Assembly: GCA_021777635.1 (NCBI GenBank)
Contig: JAJYDI010000106.1
Coordinates: 1-6,507, forward strand
Direction of reading: 5' to 3'
Source: Pseudomonadota bacterium
GTDB lineage: Bacteria; Pseudomonadota; Gammaproteobacteria; Xanthomonadales; Rhodanobacteraceae
DNA length: 6,507 bases
The notes beneath the pieces are model-generated. The model did not search any database. It saw nothing but the letters and a program-made list of their open reading frames with translations, and was not told the origin of the DNA. Positions 1 to 5,964 of the stretch are shown here, piece by piece (position 1 is the first letter of the stretch; the number at the start of each line of letters is the position of its first letter). The position numbers and the translations under genes are program-made.

Positions 1-2
1 CG

Positions 3-590
3 CTGCATCAGGTGTGGGTCAGCGAGCCGCACCAGAAGCAGATCGAGCGCTTCGCGGTGACCGCGGGCGCGCACCCGGCGCTGACGCGTGTCGGCGCGGT
101 CAGTGTGCCGGGCGGTCCCGAGTCGCTCGTGATTGACGCCGCGCGTGGACAGGCCTACAGCAACGAGTGGAAGGGTCACACGGTCGCGATCGCGCTGAGG
201 AATCCCCGCGTCACCGCGCGCTGGGCCAACGGCTGCGAGGGCAGTCGCGGTCTGGCGCTGGATGCCGCCGACCACACGCTGTTCGTCGGCTGCAAGGAGG
301 GTAGGGTGGTGGCGCTTGATCTCGATCACGCCGGCAGGATCGAAGCCAGCGCAAAGGTCGGCGCCGGCGTCGACATCATCGCCTGGAACCCGATGCTGCA
401 TCACGTGTATGCGCCCGGCGCGGTCAGCGCCACCATGACTGTGCTCGACTTCAAGGACGGTACGCTGAAGCCGGTCGCAACCGTGCCGACGGCAGCGCAT
501 GCGCACTGCGTCGCGACCGACGGCAAGGCAATGGCCTACGTATGCGATCCCGCCGCAGGCGCGCTGATTGTCTATCACGATCATCCCTGA
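3..590 (+). CDS. YncE-like beta-propeller protein, 3' part only
   Basis: The reading frame is open to the left edge, so the 5' end lies outside the window. A GTG at position 12 is in frame but has no Shine-Dalgarno, and it falls inside what looks like a propeller strand (VWVSEPHQKQIERF), so I treat it as internal. The visible 196 codons show repeated blade-like units of the YVTN/YncE type: VPGGPESLVIDAARGQAYS, GCEGSRGLALDAADHTLFVG, GVDIIAWNPMLHHVYAPG and AHCVATDGKAMAYVCDP. Four cysteines sit in or beside these units, which would allow disulfides if the protein is exported, but the signal peptide region is not visible. Proteins of this fold are often periplasmic binding or scaffold proteins, and some relatives are lactonases or dehydrogenases. 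No catalytic motif is visible, so the function is unknown. The gene converges on ppsA, with 50 bases between the stop codons. Confidence 0.75.
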   Translation: MHQVWVSEPHQKQIERFAVTAGAHPALTRVGAVSVPGGPESLVIDAARGQAYSNEWKGHTVAIALRNPRVTARWANGCEGSRGLALDAADHTLFVGCKEGRVVALDLDHAGRIEASAKVGAGVDIIAWNPMLHHVYAPGAVSATMTVLDFKDGTLKPVATVPTAAHAHCVATDGKAMAYVCDPAAGALIVYHDHP

Positions 591-602
591 GCGCATTCCA
601 GC

Positions 603-631
603 TGTCCGCGTCGTCGCTGACGATGCGGACA
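603..631 (+). terminator. Strong hairpin between convergent genes, no T-tract
   Basis: Arms 603-615 and 619-631 pair over 13 bp around a three-base GCT loop, with one G-U wobble (610/624) in the + strand RNA. On the minus strand the same position is a C-A mismatch, so the stem is continuous only in RNA read from the + strand. It begins 13 bases after the stop of the beta-propeller gene and ends 10 bases before the stop of ppsA. Neither side has a run of T, so it is not a classic intrinsic terminator. A 3'-end stabilising stem or a barrier between convergent transcripts is more likely. Confidence 0.5.
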
Positions 632-640
632 CGCGGTCTG

Positions 641-3010
641 TCAGGGCGTGCGCCTGGCCAGGCGCAGCCAAGTATCGACCACGGTGTCGGGGTTGAGCGA
701 CATCGATTCGATGCCCTGATCCATCAGCCAGTCGGCGAGATCGGGGTGATCCGACGGGCCCTGACCGCAGATGCCGACGTACTTGCCCTTGGCGCGTGCG
801 GCGCGAATCGCCAGCGCAAGCAGGTACTTGACTGCAGGGTCGCGCTCGTCGAACAACGGCGCCACGATGGCGGAATCGCGGTCGAGTCCGAGCGTCAGCT
901 GGGTCAGATCGTTAGAGCCGATCGAGAAGCCGTCGAAAATATCCAGGAACTGGTCGGCGAGGATCGCGTTCGACGGGACCTCGCACATCATGATGATCTT
1001 GAGACCGTCCTTGCCGCGCTCCAGGCCGTTGTTCGCCAACACATCGATTACCCTGCGGCCCTCGGCCGGCGTGCGCACGAACGGGATCATCACCCAGGCA
1101 TTGGCGAGGCCCATCGTTTCGCGCACCTTGCGCATGGCGCGGCATTCCAGCGCGAAGGCGTCGGCGAAGCCCGGATCGACATAGCGGCTCGCGCCGCGGA
1201 AGCCAATCATCGGGTTTTCCTCGTGTGGTTCGTAGCCCGCGCCGCCGATCAGGTTGGCGTACTCGTTGGACTTGAAGTCGCTCAGGCGCACGATCACCGG
1301 GTGCGGCGCGAATGCGGCCGTGATGGTAGCGATGCCCTCGGCTAGCCGGTCGACATAGAAATCGACTGGGCTGGCATAGCCGGCGCTGCGGGCGTCGATC
1401 TTCGCCCGCGTCTCGGCGTCCTGACGGTCGTATTCGAGCAGTGCCTTGGGATGCACGCCGATGTGGCTGGCGATGATCATCTCGAGTCGCGCCAAGCCGA
1501 CCCCAGCGTGGGGCAGCATGGCGAAGTCGAAGGCGCGCTCGGGGTTGGCGACGTTCATCATGATCTTCAGAGGCGCCGGCGGCATCTGCGCCAGATCGGC
1601 CACCACACGCTCGAATTCCAGCAAACCGCGGTAGATGGTGCCTGTGTCGCCCTCGGCACAGGACACTGTGACCTCGCTACCGTCAGGGATCATGTCCAGC
1701 GCATGGCCGGTGCCGACCACTGCGGGCACGCCCAGCTCGCGGGCGATGATCGCTGCGTGGCAGGTGCGCCCGCCGCGGTTGGTGACGATGGCGGAGGCGC
1801 GCTTCATCACCGGCTCCCAGTCGGGATCGGTCATATCGGCCACCAGCACGTCACCCGGTTGCACCTTGGCCATGTCGGCCAGTGAGCGCACCACGCGAGC
1901 CACGCCGCTACCGATCTTCTGGCCGATGGCGCGTCCCTCCGCCAGTACCTCGCCGCGGGTTTTCAGCGAATAGCGCTCGATCTGCGTCATCCGCGCGCGC
2001 GACTTCACTGTTTCCGGGCGCGCTTGGACGATGTAGACCTTGCCGCTGGCGCCGTCCCTGGCCCACTCGATGTCCATCGGCCGACCGTAATGCTGCTCAA
2101 TGGTCAGCGCCTGACGCGCCAGTTCGTGCACATCGGCGTCGTCAATGGCGAAGCGAGAGCGCAGCGCGGCTGGGGTTTCCTCGATGCGCACGCGCTCGCC
2201 GGGCTGGCTGGAATAGACCATGCGCTGCTGCTTGGAGCCCAGTTGGCGGCGAAGGATCGCAGGCTTGCCGGTGCGCAGCGTCGGCTTGTAGACGTAGAAC
2301 TCGTCGGGGTTGACCGCGCCCTGCACCACCATCTCGCCGAGCCCGTAGCTGGCGGTGATGAATACCGCGTCGCGGAATCCCGACTCGGTGTCGAGGGTGA
2401 ACAGCACGCCCGAGGCGCCGATGTCCGATCGCACCATCAGTTGCACGCCAGCAGAAAGGAACACCTCCTCGTGGGCGAAACCGTGGTGCACGCGGTAGGC
2501 GATCGCGCGATCGTTGTACAGCGAGGCAAAAACCTCCTTGACCTTGCGGATCACCGCGTCCGCGCCGACAACATTGAGGAAGGTTTCCTGCTGGCCGGCG
2601 AACGACGCGTCCGGAAGGTCCTCGGCGGTGGCCGAGGAGCGGACCGCCACGGCTACCTCGCCGCCACCGGACTGCGCACCTAATTGTGCATAAGCCTCGC
2701 GCACGGCGTGGTCGAACCCGGGCAGCAGCGGTGTCTCGATCAGCCAGCCGCGAATGTCCTTTCCGGCTGCGGTCAGCGCGGCCACGTCCTCTACGTCGAG
2801 CATAAGCAAGCGCTGCCGGATGCGCGCGGCCAGGCCGCTCTGGGCGATGAACTGCTGGAACGCATGCGCGGTCGTGGCGAACCCGCCCGGTACCGATACG
2901 CCCAGGCCGGCGAGATGACCGATCATCTCACCCAGCGAGGCGTTCTTGCCGCCGACACGGCCGAGGTCGGACATGCGCAATTCGTGCAGCCAAAGCACCA
3001 GGTCGTTCAA
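641..3010 (-). CDS. ppsA: Phosphoenolpyruvate synthase (pyruvate, water dikinase)
   Basis: This cytoplasmic enzyme converts pyruvate, ATP and water to phosphoenolpyruvate, AMP and phosphate, the entry step of gluconeogenesis from pyruvate or lactate. The protein is 789 aa, against 792 in E. coli. The N-terminal ATP-binding domain (about 1-340) includes [13 protein letters not shown] (18-30), [19 protein letters not shown] (123-141) and DIEWA...IVQARPET (313-334). The swivelling phosphohistidine domain carries [12 protein letters not shown] (413-424), with catalytic His418 and regulatory Thr416. The C-terminal PEP/pyruvate barrel (about 475-785) has [19 protein letters not shown] (693-711) and GICGQGPS (746-753) with the active-site Cys748. 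The start is a TTG with GGAG six bases upstream (3017-3020). The open frame extends 172 codons further, but that part runs antisense to ppsR and is not PpsA-like. The next in-frame Met (residue 13) would remove the conserved LVLWLHEL start. The gene is divergent from ppsR, its regulator. Confidence 0.97.
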   Translation of the reverse strand: MNDLVLWLHELRMSDLGRVGGKNASLGEMIGHLAGLGVSVPGGFATTAHAFQQFIAQSGLAARIRQRLLMLDVEDVAALTAAGKDIRGWLIETPLLPGFDHAVREAYAQLGAQSGGGEVAVAVRSSATAEDLPDASFAGQQETFLNVVGADAVIRKVKEVFASLYNDRAIAYRVHHGFAHEEVFLSAGVQLMVRSDIGASGVLFTLDTESGFRDAVFITASYGLGEMVVQGAVNPDEFYVYKPTLRTGKPAILRRQLGSKQQRMVYSSQPGERVRIEETPAALRSRFAIDDADVHELARQALTIEQHYGRPMDIEWARDGASGKVYIVQARPETVKSRARMTQIERYSLKTRGEVLAEGRAIGQKIGSGVARVVRSLADMAKVQPGDVLVADMTDPDWEPVMKRASAIVTNRGGRTCHAAIIARELGVPAVVGTGHALDMIPDGSEVTVSCAEGDTGTIYRGLLEFERVVADLAQMPPAPLKIMMNVANPERAFDFAMLPHAGVGLARLEMIIASHIGVHPKALLEYDRQDAETRAKIDARSAGYASPVDFYVDRLAEGIATITAAFAPHPVIVRLSDFKSNEYANLIGGAGYEPHEENPMIGFRGASRYVDPGFADAFALECRAMRKVRETMGLANAWVMIPFVRTPAEGRRVIDVLANNGLERGKDGLKIIMMCEVPSNAILADQFLDIFDGFSIGSNDLTQLTLGLDRDSAIVAPLFDERDPAVKYLLALAIRAARAKGKYVGICGQGPSDHPDLADWLMDQGIESMSLNPDTVVDTWLRLARRTP

Positions 3011-3046
3011 GGGGATCTCCGGTCGCGGCGGGCAGGAAAGCCGGCT

Positions 3047-3075
3047 ATTGTCCGGCCCGCGGCAGACTGAAACAA
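3047..3075 (-). promoter_or_regulatory. Candidate ppsA promoter
   Basis: Read on the minus strand, TTGTTT (3070-3075) and GACAAT (3047-3052) are separated by exactly 17 bases. They match the sigma70 consensus at 3 and 4 of 6 positions. Initiation would fall near 3040, giving a leader of about 30 bases before the TTG start with its GGAG. The -35 overlaps CTGAAAC on the + strand, which resembles one half of a Cra/FruR operator, but the second half is missing. The assignment is by pattern only. Confidence 0.4.
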
Positions 3076-3079
3076 GCGC

Positions 3080-3102
3080 GCATGGCGCCGCTCGCGCCAT
3101 GC
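3080..3102. repeat. Perfect 9-bp inverted repeat in the ppsR leader
   Basis: Arms GCATGGCGC (3080-3088) and GCGCCATGC (3094-3102) are perfect reverse complements around a five-base loop, CGCTC. The repeat ends 11 bases before the AGGAG of ppsR and lies just upstream of the candidate ppsA -35. It could be an operator for a dimeric regulator acting on both divergent genes, or a stem in the ppsR mRNA leader. No T-tract follows, so it is not a terminator. Confidence 0.55.
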
Positions 3103-3113
3103 TCTGACCCGCT

Positions 3114-3118
3114 AGGAG
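3114..3118 (+). promoter_or_regulatory. Ribosome binding site that decides the ppsR start
   Basis: AGGAG directly abuts a first ATG at 3119, leaving no spacer. It lies six bases upstream of a second in-frame ATG at 3125. Normal spacing favours 3125 as the working start. Xanthomonas homologues as I remember them have a 273-aa form that would fit 3119, so the choice differs by only two residues (Met-Ser). Confidence 0.65.
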
Positions 3119-3124
3119 ATGTCG

Positions 3125-3940
3125 ATGCGGCGCACGGTGTTCTACGTTTCCGATTCCACCGGCATCACCGCCGAGACGATTGGTCACAGCATCCTGACCC
3201 AGTTCGACGGCATTGAGTTTGACACCCACCGGATTCCGTTCGTCGACAGCACCGACAAGGCGCAGGCAGCCGCACTTCGGATCAAGTCCGAGTACGCGCG
3301 TTCGGGCCAGCGGCCGGTGGTAATCAACACTGCTGTCGATCAGGCGTTGAGCGAGATTCTGGCCGGTAGCGGCGCCCTGATGATGGACGTGTTCGCGCCG
3401 TTCGTCGGCCCGCTGGAAGCCGAACTTGGCTCCAAGCGCCGGCCGGCGGTAAATCGCGCGCACGGACTGGTGGACTTCGCCAGATACGAGGCGCGCATCA
3501 ACGCCACCAACTACGCGCTGACCCACGACGACGGGCTAGACGTGAACTACGCCGAAGCCGACCTGATCCTGGTCGGCGTATCGCGCTCGGGCAAGACGCC
3601 GACCTGCTTGTACATGGCACTGCACTTCGGCGTCAGTGCCGGCAATTATCCTCTGACCGAGGACGACCTCGACAAACTTGAGTTGCCGTCGCGGTTGCGG
3701 CCCTATCGTGCGCGCCTGTTCGGGCTGACCATCGAGGCCGGGCGGCTGGCGCAGATTCGAGAGCAGCGTCGCCCGGGTAGCACCTACGCGACGCTGGCGC
3801 AGTGCCGCAAGGAACTGGCGCAAGCCGATCAGCTGTTCCGGCGCGAGAACATTCCGGTCCTCAATACCACCCACACCTCGATTGAGGAGATCGCCAGCAA
3901 GATCTTTGCTCAGCTTGGCATCGAGCGGCACCTGTTCTGA
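3125..3940 (+). CDS. ppsR: PEP synthase regulatory protein (bifunctional kinase/pyrophosphorylase)
   Basis: A member of the DUF299/PpsR family. In the characterised E. coli protein, the ADP-dependent kinase activity phosphorylates the threonine next to the catalytic histidine of PEP synthase and inactivates it. A phosphate-dependent pyrophosphorylase activity reverses this. The family signatures are all present: [23 protein letters not shown] at the N-terminus, [27 protein letters not shown] in the middle, a P-loop GVSRSGKT (residues 151-158 from this start) followed by [11 protein letters not shown] and [10 protein letters not shown], then LFGLTI and the C-terminal [14 protein letters not shown]. 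The length of 271 aa (273 from the upstream ATG) is normal. It is divergent from ppsA, its substrate gene, which supports the pairing. A 9-bp inverted repeat lies in its leader. I see no convincing promoter or clear terminator of its own. Confidence 0.96.
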   Translation: MRRTVFYVSDSTGITAETIGHSILTQFDGIEFDTHRIPFVDSTDKAQAAALRIKSEYARSGQRPVVINTAVDQALSEILAGSGALMMDVFAPFVGPLEAELGSKRRPAVNRAHGLVDFARYEARINATNYALTHDDGLDVNYAEADLILVGVSRSGKTPTCLYMALHFGVSAGNYPLTEDDLDKLELPSRLRPYRARLFGLTIEAGRLAQIREQRRPGSTYATLAQCRKELAQADQLFRRENIPVLNTTHTSIEEIASKIFAQLGIERHLF

Positions 3941-3988
3941 TGCCGTATGTCCGATAGCGTCCCGTCGGCCAGTGCCAGGCGGCGCCGA

Positions 3989-3997
3989 TGCTAAGCT
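3989..3997 (+). promoter_or_regulatory. Candidate extended -10 giving a leaderless mRNA
   Basis: TGC followed by TAAGCT (3992-3997) has the TGn extension and the TAnnnT form of a -10 element. Only six bases (CGGGCC) separate it from the ATG at 4004, so transcription would start at or next to the A of the start codon. No Shine-Dalgarno is visible before this ATG and no good -35 lies upstream. Both points fit a leaderless gene driven by an extended -10. This is inference from spacing. Confidence 0.4.
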
Positions 3998-4003
3998 CGG
4001 GCC

Positions 4004-4483
4004 ATGCTGGCTGATCGCATCACTGCCACCGCGCTGCTGCCCGGACGCTTCGAGTTGCTGATGGGGTTGTACGCGGAGAACTACCACCGCCTGGCACGAC
4101 TGTTCGCGCCGCAGCAAATGGCGGTGGGGCGCTACGTATCCAACGTCGATGATGGCCTCGACGTGCATATGGAGGTGCAGGCGCGACACCCCTACACGAT
4201 CGAGCTGGAACTGACCTACGACTTGCGCGACGCCGATACTGGCCTGCGCGCCCCGTCCGCGCAGATCCGCATGTACACCGACGCGCATGTTGCCGAGGTT
4301 CTGCACTGCCATCCCGGGCGGCGGCTGTGGCAGGTACTCGGTCCCTTTCCGCCGCAGCGCACGGTGCTGCAGCATCGCATGCGCATGGCGAGTTTTCTCA
4401 ACCGCTGGCTGGAGTATCTGGTCGAGCAGGGTCACTCGGCGGGGACGCTGACGCGCGTCGTCGACGTTGCTGCGAATCCCTGA
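4004..4483 (+). CDS. yqiB: DUF1249 family protein (YqiB-like)
   Basis: This 159-aa protein matches the E. coli YqiB family, whose biochemical function is not established. Recognisable blocks are the N-terminal helix ending in ENYHRLARLF (25-34), the central VHMEVQARHPYTIELELTYDL (54-74), the most conserved stretch IRMYTDAHVAEVL (88-100), and the C-terminal FLNRWLEYLVEQGH (131-144). There is no signal peptide or membrane segment, so it is probably cytosolic. The start is fixed: an in-frame TAA at 3992-3994 lies just upstream and ATG 4004 is the first start after it. In enterobacteria the gene sits beside cpdA and nudF. Here neither is present; it lies 63 bases after ppsR and converges on a tRNA operon. 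A leaderless start is likely. Confidence 0.88.
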   Translation: MLADRITATALLPGRFELLMGLYAENYHRLARLFAPQQMAVGRYVSNVDDGLDVHMEVQARHPYTIELELTYDLRDADTGLRAPSAQIRMYTDAHVAEVLHCHPGRRLWQVLGPFPPQRTVLQHRMRMASFLNRWLEYLVEQGHSAGTLTRVVDVAANP

Positions 4484-4514
4484 AGCGTCAGGCGCAAGAC
4501 GATAGCCGGGCCTG

Positions 4515-4542
4515 AAACGAACAAGCCCGCACGCGGCGGGCT
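4515..4542 (-). terminator. Rho-independent terminator of the tRNA operon
   Basis: On the minus strand a perfect 7-bp GC-rich stem (arms 4536-4542 and 4524-4530, loop of five bases) is followed by the T-rich sequence TGTTCGTTT. It begins 9 bases beyond the CCA end of tRNA-Asp, exactly where the tRNA transcript should end. On the + strand no T-tract follows, so it is unlikely to terminate the DUF1249 gene by the intrinsic mechanism. Confidence 0.85.
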
Positions 4543-4551
4543 CGAAGTGAA

Positions 4552-4628
4552 TGGCGGAGCGGACGGGACTCGAACCCGCGACCTCCGGCGTGACAGGCCA
4601 GCATTCTAACCAGCTGAACTACCGCTCC
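4552..4628 (-). tRNA. tRNA-Asp (anticodon GTC)
   Basis: A 77-base tRNA with encoded CCA. The acceptor GGAGCGG pairs with CCGCTCC, and the discriminator base is G. The D-arm has AGCTGGTTAGA, the anticodon loop is CTGTCAC with GTC at 4592-4594, and the T-arm has GGTTCGAGTCC. It is very close to the E. coli tRNA-Asp sequence. It is the last gene of a three-tRNA operon and lies just before the terminator. Confidence 0.98.
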
Positions 4629-4664
4629 GCGTTTTGACGACTGCTCGTGTTGCCTTGCAGCTTC

Positions 4665-4685
4665 GCCCGGCTTCAAATGCCGGGC
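4665..4685 (-). repeat. Perfect hairpin in the tRNA-Glu/tRNA-Asp spacer
   Basis: Arms 4665-4671 and 4679-4685 (GCCCGGC and GCCGGGC) pair perfectly over 7 bp around a seven-base AT-rich loop. It lies in the 65-base spacer, 8 bases beyond the CCA of tRNA-Glu and 36 bases before tRNA-Asp. No T-tract follows on either strand, so it is more likely a spacer stem that shapes precursor processing than a terminator. Confidence 0.5.
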
Positions 4686-4693
4686 CGACCTCG

Positions 4694-4769
4694 TGGCGTC
4701 CCCACGGGGATTCGAACCCCGGTCGCCACCGTGAAAGGGTGATGTCCTAGGCCTCTAGACGATGGGGAC
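4694..4769 (-). tRNA. tRNA-Glu (anticodon TTC)
   Basis: A 76-base tRNA with encoded CCA. The acceptor GTCCCCA pairs with TGGGGAC, and the discriminator base is G. The D-arm includes TCTAGAGGCCTAGGA, the anticodon loop is CTTTCAC with TTC at 4733-4735, and the T-arm has GGTTCGAATCC. It is the middle gene of the operon; only 8 bases separate it from the upstream tRNA-Ala, so the two must be cut from one transcript. Confidence 0.98.
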
Positions 4770-4777
4770 TTGAATGG

Positions 4778-4853
<76 letters not shown>

Positions 4854-4870
4854 CACGCTGGAAGCCGGAA

Positions 4871-4899
4871 AGGTTACGGCGCGCGCGCGAGGCCGTCAA
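4871..4899 (-). promoter_or_regulatory. Promoter of the tRNA-Ala-Glu-Asp operon
   Basis: On the minus strand TTGACG (4894-4899) and TAACCT (4871-4876) are separated by 17 bases, a near-consensus sigma70 arrangement. The predicted start is near 4864, about 10 bases before tRNA-Ala. The spacer contains five CG dinucleotides in a row. The bases after the -10 (TTCCGGC) are fairly GC-rich, as is common in stringently controlled stable-RNA promoters, but control of this kind is inferred. Confidence 0.75.
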
Positions 4900-4976
4900 G
4901 CTTTATCACTGATGGCCACGCTCGCCGGGCGCATGAATCGCGGCTGGACGGTGGTCCGGAGACGGCACGCTGCCGT

Positions 4977-5005
4977 TTGCCAATCGTAAGGTCGTCCCGC
5001 ACAAT
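4977..5005 (+). promoter_or_regulatory. Candidate promoter of the FKBP gene
   Basis: TTGCCA (4977-4982) and CACAAT (5000-5005) are 17 bases apart and match the sigma70 consensus at 5 and 4 of 6 positions. Transcription would begin near 5012, leaving a leader of about 55 bases. A perfect 6-bp inverted repeat, ACGGCA/TGCCGT (4962-4976), touches the -35 on its upstream side. The 212-base region 4854-5065 holds this and the divergent tRNA promoter, and I see no other gene in it. Confidence 0.5.
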
Positions 5006-5065
5006 GGGCGTCCGCGTTCGTGCACCGCGTGTCGCGCGAACACCCATCCACATGAGGAATATCGA

Positions 5066-5809
5066 ATGTCGAAGATTCTGCGTCCCACGCTGCTCGCGGC
5101 GGTTATGTCCGCGACGCTGGGCCTGACTGCGGTCGCGCATGCGACCGGGCCGGCGCTGACCACAGAGAAGGCCAAGAACAGCTACGTCGTCGGCATGGAT
5201 CTCGGCAGCTCGCTGCCGCCGATCGTCCGCGAGGAACTTGATCCCGCCATCGTGGCGCGCGCACTTCAGACCGTGCTGTCGGGCCAGAAGCCGGCGATGA
5301 CCGAAGCCGAGGCCAAGACCGTGCGCGCGGCCTTCATGGCCAAGCTGCAGGCCAAGAACAAGATCGAAGTGGCCAAGATGGCGGCCAAGAACGAGGCCGA
5401 CGGCGCGGCATTCCTTGCCAAGAACAAGACCCGTCCGGGTGTGAAGACTTTGCCCGACGGTCTGCAATACGAAGTACTGAAGATGGGCACCGGCGCCAAG
5501 CCGACCGCCAATGACACGGTGCAGGTCAACTACACCGGAACGTTCATCAACGGGCAGAAGTTCGACGCCTCCGCGGACCACGGCGGTCCGGCTTCGATCC
5601 CGCTGGGCAACGTGATCGCGGGCTTCCGCGAGGGCGTGATGCTGATGCCGGTGGGCAGCAAGTTCAAGCTGTTCATCCCCGGCAACCTGGCTTACGGCGC
5701 CACGCCGCCGCCGGGCACACTGCCACCCAACATGACCCTGGTGTTTGACATCGATCTGCTGAAGGCGATGCCGACGCCGGCCGCGCCGCCGGCGCCCGCC
5801 GCCAAGTAA
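5066..5809 (+). CDS. Exported FKBP-type peptidyl-prolyl cis-trans isomerase (FkpA/Mip type)
   Basis: A 247-aa periplasmic folding catalyst that isomerises X-Pro bonds. Start ATG 5066 has GAGGA seven bases upstream. Residues 1-26 form a signal peptide (basic N-end, hydrophobic core, cleavage after AHA). Residues about 31-125 are the helical FKBP N-domain used for dimerisation in FkpA and Mip, here rich in Ala, Lys and Asn (repeated AKN). Residues about 126-235 are the FKBP domain, starting [15 protein letters not shown]. Pocket residues are recognisable by comparison with FKBP12: Tyr156, Phe166-Asp167, Val183-Ile184, Tyr210 and Phe227. The usual tryptophan at the pocket floor (as in FkpA and FKBP12) is Phe187. 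The tail is Pro/Ala-rich and ends in Lys. The gene has its own promoter and terminator, so it looks monocistronic. FkpA, Mip and FklB labels cannot be separated from sequence alone. Confidence 0.93.
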   Translation: MSKILRPTLLAAVMSATLGLTAVAHATGPALTTEKAKNSYVVGMDLGSSLPPIVREELDPAIVARALQTVLSGQKPAMTEAEAKTVRAAFMAKLQAKNKIEVAKMAAKNEADGAAFLAKNKTRPGVKTLPDGLQYEVLKMGTGAKPTANDTVQVNYTGTFINGQKFDASADHGGPASIPLGNVIAGFREGVMLMPVGSKFKLFIPGNLAYGATPPPGTLPPNMTLVFDIDLLKAMPTPAAPPAPAAK

Positions 5810-5826
5810 GCCGTTCGCACCTGTGC

Positions 5827-5863
5827 AGCGGGGCGTGGAGCAATCCGCGCCCCGTTTCCTTTT
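5827..5863 (+). terminator. Rho-independent terminator of the FKBP gene
   Basis: Arms 5829-5839 and 5844-5854 pair over 11 bp with one wobble and close on a GNRA-type tetraloop, GCAA (5840-5843). Two further pairs (5828/5855 wobble, 5827/5856) can form at the base. The stem is followed by TTTCCTTTT. It starts about 20 bases after the stop codon and should isolate the FKBP gene from the dehydrogenase gene downstream. Confidence 0.92.
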
Positions 5864-5908
5864 GCGCAGCAGTCAGGCAGTACGCTGGCTGCGATCGCTG
5901 GTGGCCCC

Positions 5909-5914
5909 TAGAAT
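5909..5914 (+). promoter_or_regulatory. Candidate -10 element for the UDP-glucose dehydrogenase gene
   Basis: TAGAAT matches the sigma70 -10 at 5 of 6 positions and lies between the FKBP terminator and the dehydrogenase start. Initiation would be near 5921, with a leader of about 44 bases. The region 15-19 bases upstream has no good -35, so an activator or a different sigma factor may be involved, or the match may be chance. Confidence 0.35.
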
Positions 5915-5964
5915 CGCCATGCGGATTCGACGCCTCGCCCTGTCCCGCACATTCCGGAGCGTTC

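Noticed and set aside
542..1345. A 267-codon + strand open frame over the 3' part of ppsA
   Set aside because: It overlaps the end of the beta-propeller gene and is antisense to the conserved PEP-binding barrel of PpsA. Its composition is that of a shadow.
3067..3075. Possible Cra/FruR operator (CTGAAAC...) at the ppsA -35
   Set aside because: Only one half of the palindromic consensus is present; the other half does not match, so I do not call it a site.
3011..3526. In-frame upstream extension of ppsA by 172 codons on the minus strand
   Set aside because: It runs antisense to ppsR, shows no PpsA similarity, and a TTG with a good ribosome site marks the normal family start. Long open antisense frames are expected in GC-rich genes.
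3536..4435. A 299-codon minus-strand open frame across ppsR and the DUF1249 gene
   Set aside because: It is antisense to two well-recognised genes, matches no family I know, and has Arg/Gln/Ala/Gly-rich composition typical of a shadow frame.
4507..4529. Alternative hairpin CGGGC/GCCCG overlapping the tRNA terminator
   Set aside because: It has five pairs with a 13-base loop and would compete with the much better 7-bp terminator stem.
5351..5430. Repeated GCCAAGAACAAGA 13-mers in the FKBP gene
   Set aside because: They encode the repeated AKN helix of the N-domain with the favoured codons, so coding constraint explains them without a repeat element.
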